Shown: positions 57,720 to 64,000 of the stretch, in pieces
How positions within the stretch are numbered: position 1 is the stretch's first letter
Layout: each line of letters starts with the position of its first letter
From: Pseudomonas sp. IPO3778
GTDB taxonomy: Bacteria > Pseudomonadota > Gammaproteobacteria > Pseudomonadales > Pseudomonadaceae
DNA length: 64,000 bases
Reading direction: 5' to 3'
Assembly (NCBI RefSeq): GCF_013386825.1
Contig: NZ_JACARC010000019.1
Span: 40,573 to 104,572, forward strand
The notes under the pieces: model-generated
Seen by the model: only the letters and a program-made list of their open reading frames with translations
Told to the model about the DNA's origin: nothing
The model's database searches: none
Translations under genes and position numbers: made by a program

Positions 57720-59240
57720 GTGTCAGTGGAACTTTGGCAGCAGTGCGTGGAGCTTTTGCGCGATGAGCTGCCTGCCCAGCAATTCAACACCTGGATCCGT
57801 CCGCTACAGGTCGAAGCCGAAGGCGACGAGTTGCGTGTCTACGCACCCAATCGTTTTGTTCTCGACTGGGTCAACGAGAAATACCTGAGCCGCGTTCTCG
57901 AATTGCTCGATGAACATGGCAACGGGCTTGCTCCGGTGCTCTCCTTATTAATAGGCAGCAAACGCAGTTCGGCACCCCGCGCGGCGCCGAATGCACCGTT
58001 GGCAGCCAGTGCTTCGCAGGCCCAGGCCGCCGCGGCACCTGTTAATAACTCGCCGGCACCCGCGGCCCAGACGCCTTCGAAATCCTCGTCGCAGAAAAAC
58101 GCGCCTATAAATGAAGAGCCGTCCCGCGACAGCTTCGACCCTATGGCCGGCGCCAGCTCCCAACAGGCCCCGGTTCGTGCCGAACAGCGCACCGTCCAGG
58201 TAGAAGGTGCGCTCAAGCACACCAGTTATCTGAACCGCACGTTCACCTTTGAGAACTTTGTCGAAGGTAAATCCAACCAGTTGGCCCGCGCGGCCGCCTG
58301 GCAGGTCGCCGACAACCCCAAGCACGGTTACAACCCACTCTTCCTTTATGGTGGGGTTGGCTTGGGTAAAACTCACTTGATGCACGCTGTGGGTAACCAT
58401 CTATTAAAGAAGAACCCGAATGCCAAGGTCGTGTACCTGCACTCGGAGCGCTTCGTGGCAGACATGGTCAAGGCGCTGCAGCTCAACGCAATCAACGAGT
58501 TCAAACGGTTCTACCGTTCCGTTGATGCGTTGCTGATCGATGACATTCAATTCTTCGCCCGCAAGGAACGTTCCCAGGAAGAGTTTTTCCACACGTTCAA
58601 CGCGTTGCTTGAAGGTGGCCAACAGGTCATCTTGACCAGTGACCGTTATCCGAAGGAAATCGAAGGCCTGGAAGAGCGTCTGAAGTCGCGCTTCGGCTGG
58701 GGCCTGACCGTTGCGGTAGAGCCGCCGGAGCTGGAAACCCGCGTCGCGATCCTGATGAAGAAGGCCGACCAGGCCAAGGTTGACCTGCCTCACGACGCCG
58801 CCTTCTTTATCGCCCAGCGCATTCGTTCCAACGTGCGTGAGCTGGAAGGCGCGCTTAAGCGGGTCATCGCTCACTCGCACTTCATGGGCCGCGATATCAC
58901 CATCGAGTTGATTCGCGAATCCCTGAAAGATTTGTTGGCGTTGCAGGACAAGCTGGTGAGTGTGGATAACATCCAGCGCACCGTGGCCGAGTACTACAAA
59001 ATCAAGATTTCCGACCTGCTGTCCAAGCGCCGTTCGCGTTCGGTAGCACGTCCCCGTCAGGTGGCGATGGCGCTCTCCAAAGAGTTGACCAACCACAGCC
59101 TGCCGGAAATTGGTGATGTGTTTGGCGGTCGCGACCACACCACGGTCTTGCATGCGTGCCGCAAGATCAACGAACTTAAGGAATCCGACGCGGATATTCG
59201 CGAGGACTACAAGAACCTGCTGCGTACACTGACTACTTGA
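57720..59240 (+). CDS. dnaA: chromosomal replication initiator DnaA
   Basis: A 506-residue AAA+ initiator. Domain I spans about 1-80, followed by a long Ala/Pro/Ser-rich linker (about 85-165). The AAA+ domain has Walker [14 protein letters not shown] and Walker B LLIDDIQF, and domain IV has the DNA-binding signature [15 protein letters not shown]. The start is GTG at 57720 after AGGGG. First gene of the dnaA-dnaN-recF-gyrB cluster. A perfect DnaA box lies within its own coding sequence at 58961. Confidence 0.98.
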   Translation: MSVELWQQCVELLRDELPAQQFNTWIRPLQVEAEGDELRVYAPNRFVLDWVNEKYLSRVLELLDEHGNGLAPVLSLLIGSKRSSAPRAAPNAPLAASASQAQAAAAPVNNSPAPAAQTPSKSSSQKNAPINEEPSRDSFDPMAGASSQQAPVRAEQRTVQVEGALKHTSYLNRTFTFENFVEGKSNQLARAAAWQVADNPKHGYNPLFLYGGVGLGKTHLMHAVGNHLLKKNPNAKVVYLHSERFVADMVKALQLNAINEFKRFYRSVDALLIDDIQFFARKERSQEEFFHTFNALLEGGQQVILTSDRYPKEIEGLEERLKSRFGWGLTVAVEPPELETRVAILMKKADQAKVDLPHDAAFFIAQRIRSNVRELEGALKRVIAHSHFMGRDITIELIRESLKDLLALQDKLVSVDNIQRTVAEYYKIKISDLLSKRRSRSVARPRQVAMALSKELTNHSLPEIGDVFGGRDHTTVLHACRKINELKESDADIREDYKNLLRTLTT

Positions 59241-59279
59241 TGAACACCAGCGCAGCTTATTAAGGCAAGGGACTAGACC

Positions 59280-60383
59280 ATGCATTTCACCATTCAACGC
59301 GAAGCCCTGTTGAAACCCCTGCAACTGGTCGCAGGCGTCGTCGAGCGCCGACAGACCTTGCCGGTGCTTTCCAACGTATTGCTGGTTGTAGAAGGCCAGC
59401 AACTGTCCTTGACCGGTACCGACCTGGAAGTCGAACTGGTAGGTCGCGTGCAGTTGGACGAGCCCGCCGAACCGGGCGAGATCACCGTGCCGGCGCGCAA
59501 GCTGATGGATATCTGCAAAAGCCTGCCCAACGACGCGCTGATCGACATCAAGGTTGATGAGCAGAAGCTGGTGGTCAAGGCGGGTCGCAGCCGTTTCACC
59601 CTGTCGACCTTGCCAGCCAACGACTTCCCGACCGTGGAAGAAGGCCCTGGCTCGCTGACCTGCAGCCTGGAGCAAAGCCGGCTGCGCCGTTTGATCGAGC
59701 GCACCAGCTTCGCCATGGCCCAGCAGGACGTGCGTTACTACTTGAACGGCATGCTGCTGGAAGTCTCCGAAGGCATCATCCGCGCCGTCGCCACCGACGG
59801 TCACCGTCTGGCCATGTGCTCGATGAAAGCCGATATCGGTCAGCCGGATCGTCACCAGGTGATCGTGCCGCGTAAAGGTATTCTGGAACTCGCACGTCTG
59901 CTGACCGAGCCGGACGGCAATGTCAGCATCGTACTGGGCCAGCACCACATTCGTGCGACCACCGGCGAGTTCACCTTTACGTCCAAGCTGGTTGACGGCA
60001 AGTTCCCGGATTACGAGCGTGTACTGCCTAAAGGCGGCGATAAGTTGGTGATCGGTGATCGTCAGGCCCTGCGTGAAGCGTTCAGCCGTACTGCCATTCT
60101 TTCCAACGAGAAGTACCGTGGTATTCGCCTGCAATTGGCCAACGGCCAACTGAAAATCCAGGCCAATAACCCGGAGCAGGAAGAAGCGGAAGAAGAAGTG
60201 GGCGTCGACTACAACGGCGGCAACCTGGAAATCGGCTTCAACGTCAGTTACTTGCTGGATGTACTGGGCGTGATGACCACCGAACAGGTTCGCCTGATTC
60301 TGTCCGACTCCAACAGCAGCGCCCTGGTACAAGAATCCGACAACGATGACTCGGCTTACGTTGTCATGCCGATGCGCCTGTAA
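59280..60383 (+). CDS. dnaN: DNA polymerase III beta sliding clamp
   Basis: A 367-residue clamp subunit made of three similar domains; the ring is a dimer around DNA. The N-terminus MHFTIQREALLKPLQ and LPVLSNVLL are conserved, and the C-terminus ends in YVVMPMRL, part of the partner-binding pocket. It lies 39 bp after dnaA. Confidence 0.98.
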   Translation: MHFTIQREALLKPLQLVAGVVERRQTLPVLSNVLLVVEGQQLSLTGTDLEVELVGRVQLDEPAEPGEITVPARKLMDICKSLPNDALIDIKVDEQKLVVKAGRSRFTLSTLPANDFPTVEEGPGSLTCSLEQSRLRRLIERTSFAMAQQDVRYYLNGMLLEVSEGIIRAVATDGHRLAMCSMKADIGQPDRHQVIVPRKGILELARLLTEPDGNVSIVLGQHHIRATTGEFTFTSKLVDGKFPDYERVLPKGGDKLVIGDRQALREAFSRTAILSNEKYRGIRLQLANGQLKIQANNPEQEEAEEEVGVDYNGGNLEIGFNVSYLLDVLGVMTTEQVRLILSDSNSSALVQESDNDDSAYVVMPMRL

Positions 60384-60403
60384 TCATGTTCAGCAGAAGC
60401 TAG

Positions 60404-63935
<3,532 letters not shown>

Positions 63936-63956
63936 TCAGGTTGTAGCTCAAAACAA

Positions 63957-63988
63957 AAAGGCCAACGCTGAGCGTTGGCCTTTTTTTT
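63957..63988 (+). terminator. terminator of dnaA-dnaN-recF-gyrB
   Basis: The stem AAGGCCAACGCT / AGCGTTGGCCTT is followed by eight T residues, 22 bp past the gyrB stop. Confidence 0.95.
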
Positions 63989-64000
63989 GGTTCTTCACGG

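Noticed and set aside
58404..60332. Open frame of 642 codons opposite dnaA/dnaN
   Set aside because: Antisense to two essential conserved genes; no family features.

Overview
The window is about 64 kb of a Pseudomonas chromosome, most likely from the P. fluorescens group, that contains the replication origin. The support is the gene order rpmH-dnaA-dnaN-recF-gyrB facing rnpA-yidD-yidC-mnmE-mnmG-rsmG-parA-parB-atpIBEFHAGDC-glmU-glmR-glmS, GC-rich codon use, Pseudomonas-type REP palindromes and protein sequences typical of the genus. I used no database search; gene identities rest on motifs, length and context.

Left part (1-6.6 kb): a zinc-starvation locus. A truncated periplasmic amidase gene diverges from a tightly overlapping operon of folE2, an ABC zinc importer (ATPase, permease, binding protein), a hisI paralogue, a gamma-class carbonic anhydrase-like protein and a dihydroorotase. 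A Zur-like palindrome lies between the two transcription units. The operon imports zinc and supplies back-up copies of zinc enzymes.

6.6-18.2 kb: a DUF3617 exported protein, cardiolipin synthase and cyclopropane fatty acid synthase. Next comes a three-gene cluster for a cysteine-rich secreted peptide with its MNIO/DUF692 maturase and a DUF2063 partner (bufferin type). It is followed by an unusual four-gene operon of three SPFH (HflK/HflC-like) membrane proteins and a P1B-type ATPase. One of the SPFH proteins has an extremely histidine-rich N-terminus.

18.2-24 kb: a six-gene accessory phospholipid operon resembling E. coli ynbABCD plus an acyltransferase. 24-36.8 kb: an Lrp regulator divergent from a LysE exporter, the alpha-2-macroglobulin/PbpC pair, a LemA/GIDE membrane pair, and an AMP-binding enzyme gene that has lost its 3' end.

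36.8-64 kb: the conserved origin-proximal block. It holds amino-sugar synthesis (glmS, glmR, glmU), the F1Fo ATP synthase operon, chromosome segregation (parAB), tRNA modification (mnmG, mnmE), membrane insertion (yidC, yidD), rnpA, rpmH and dnaA-dnaN-recF-gyrB. Two non-coding regions carry DnaA-box clusters next to AT-rich DNA: the canonical oriC between rpmH and dnaA, and a second one between mnmG and mnmE. Three parS-like sites are visible, two in recF and one in folE2. I counted 27 perfect TTATCCACA boxes in the window, most of them inside genes. The only gene-free stretches over 300 bases are the two origin regions.
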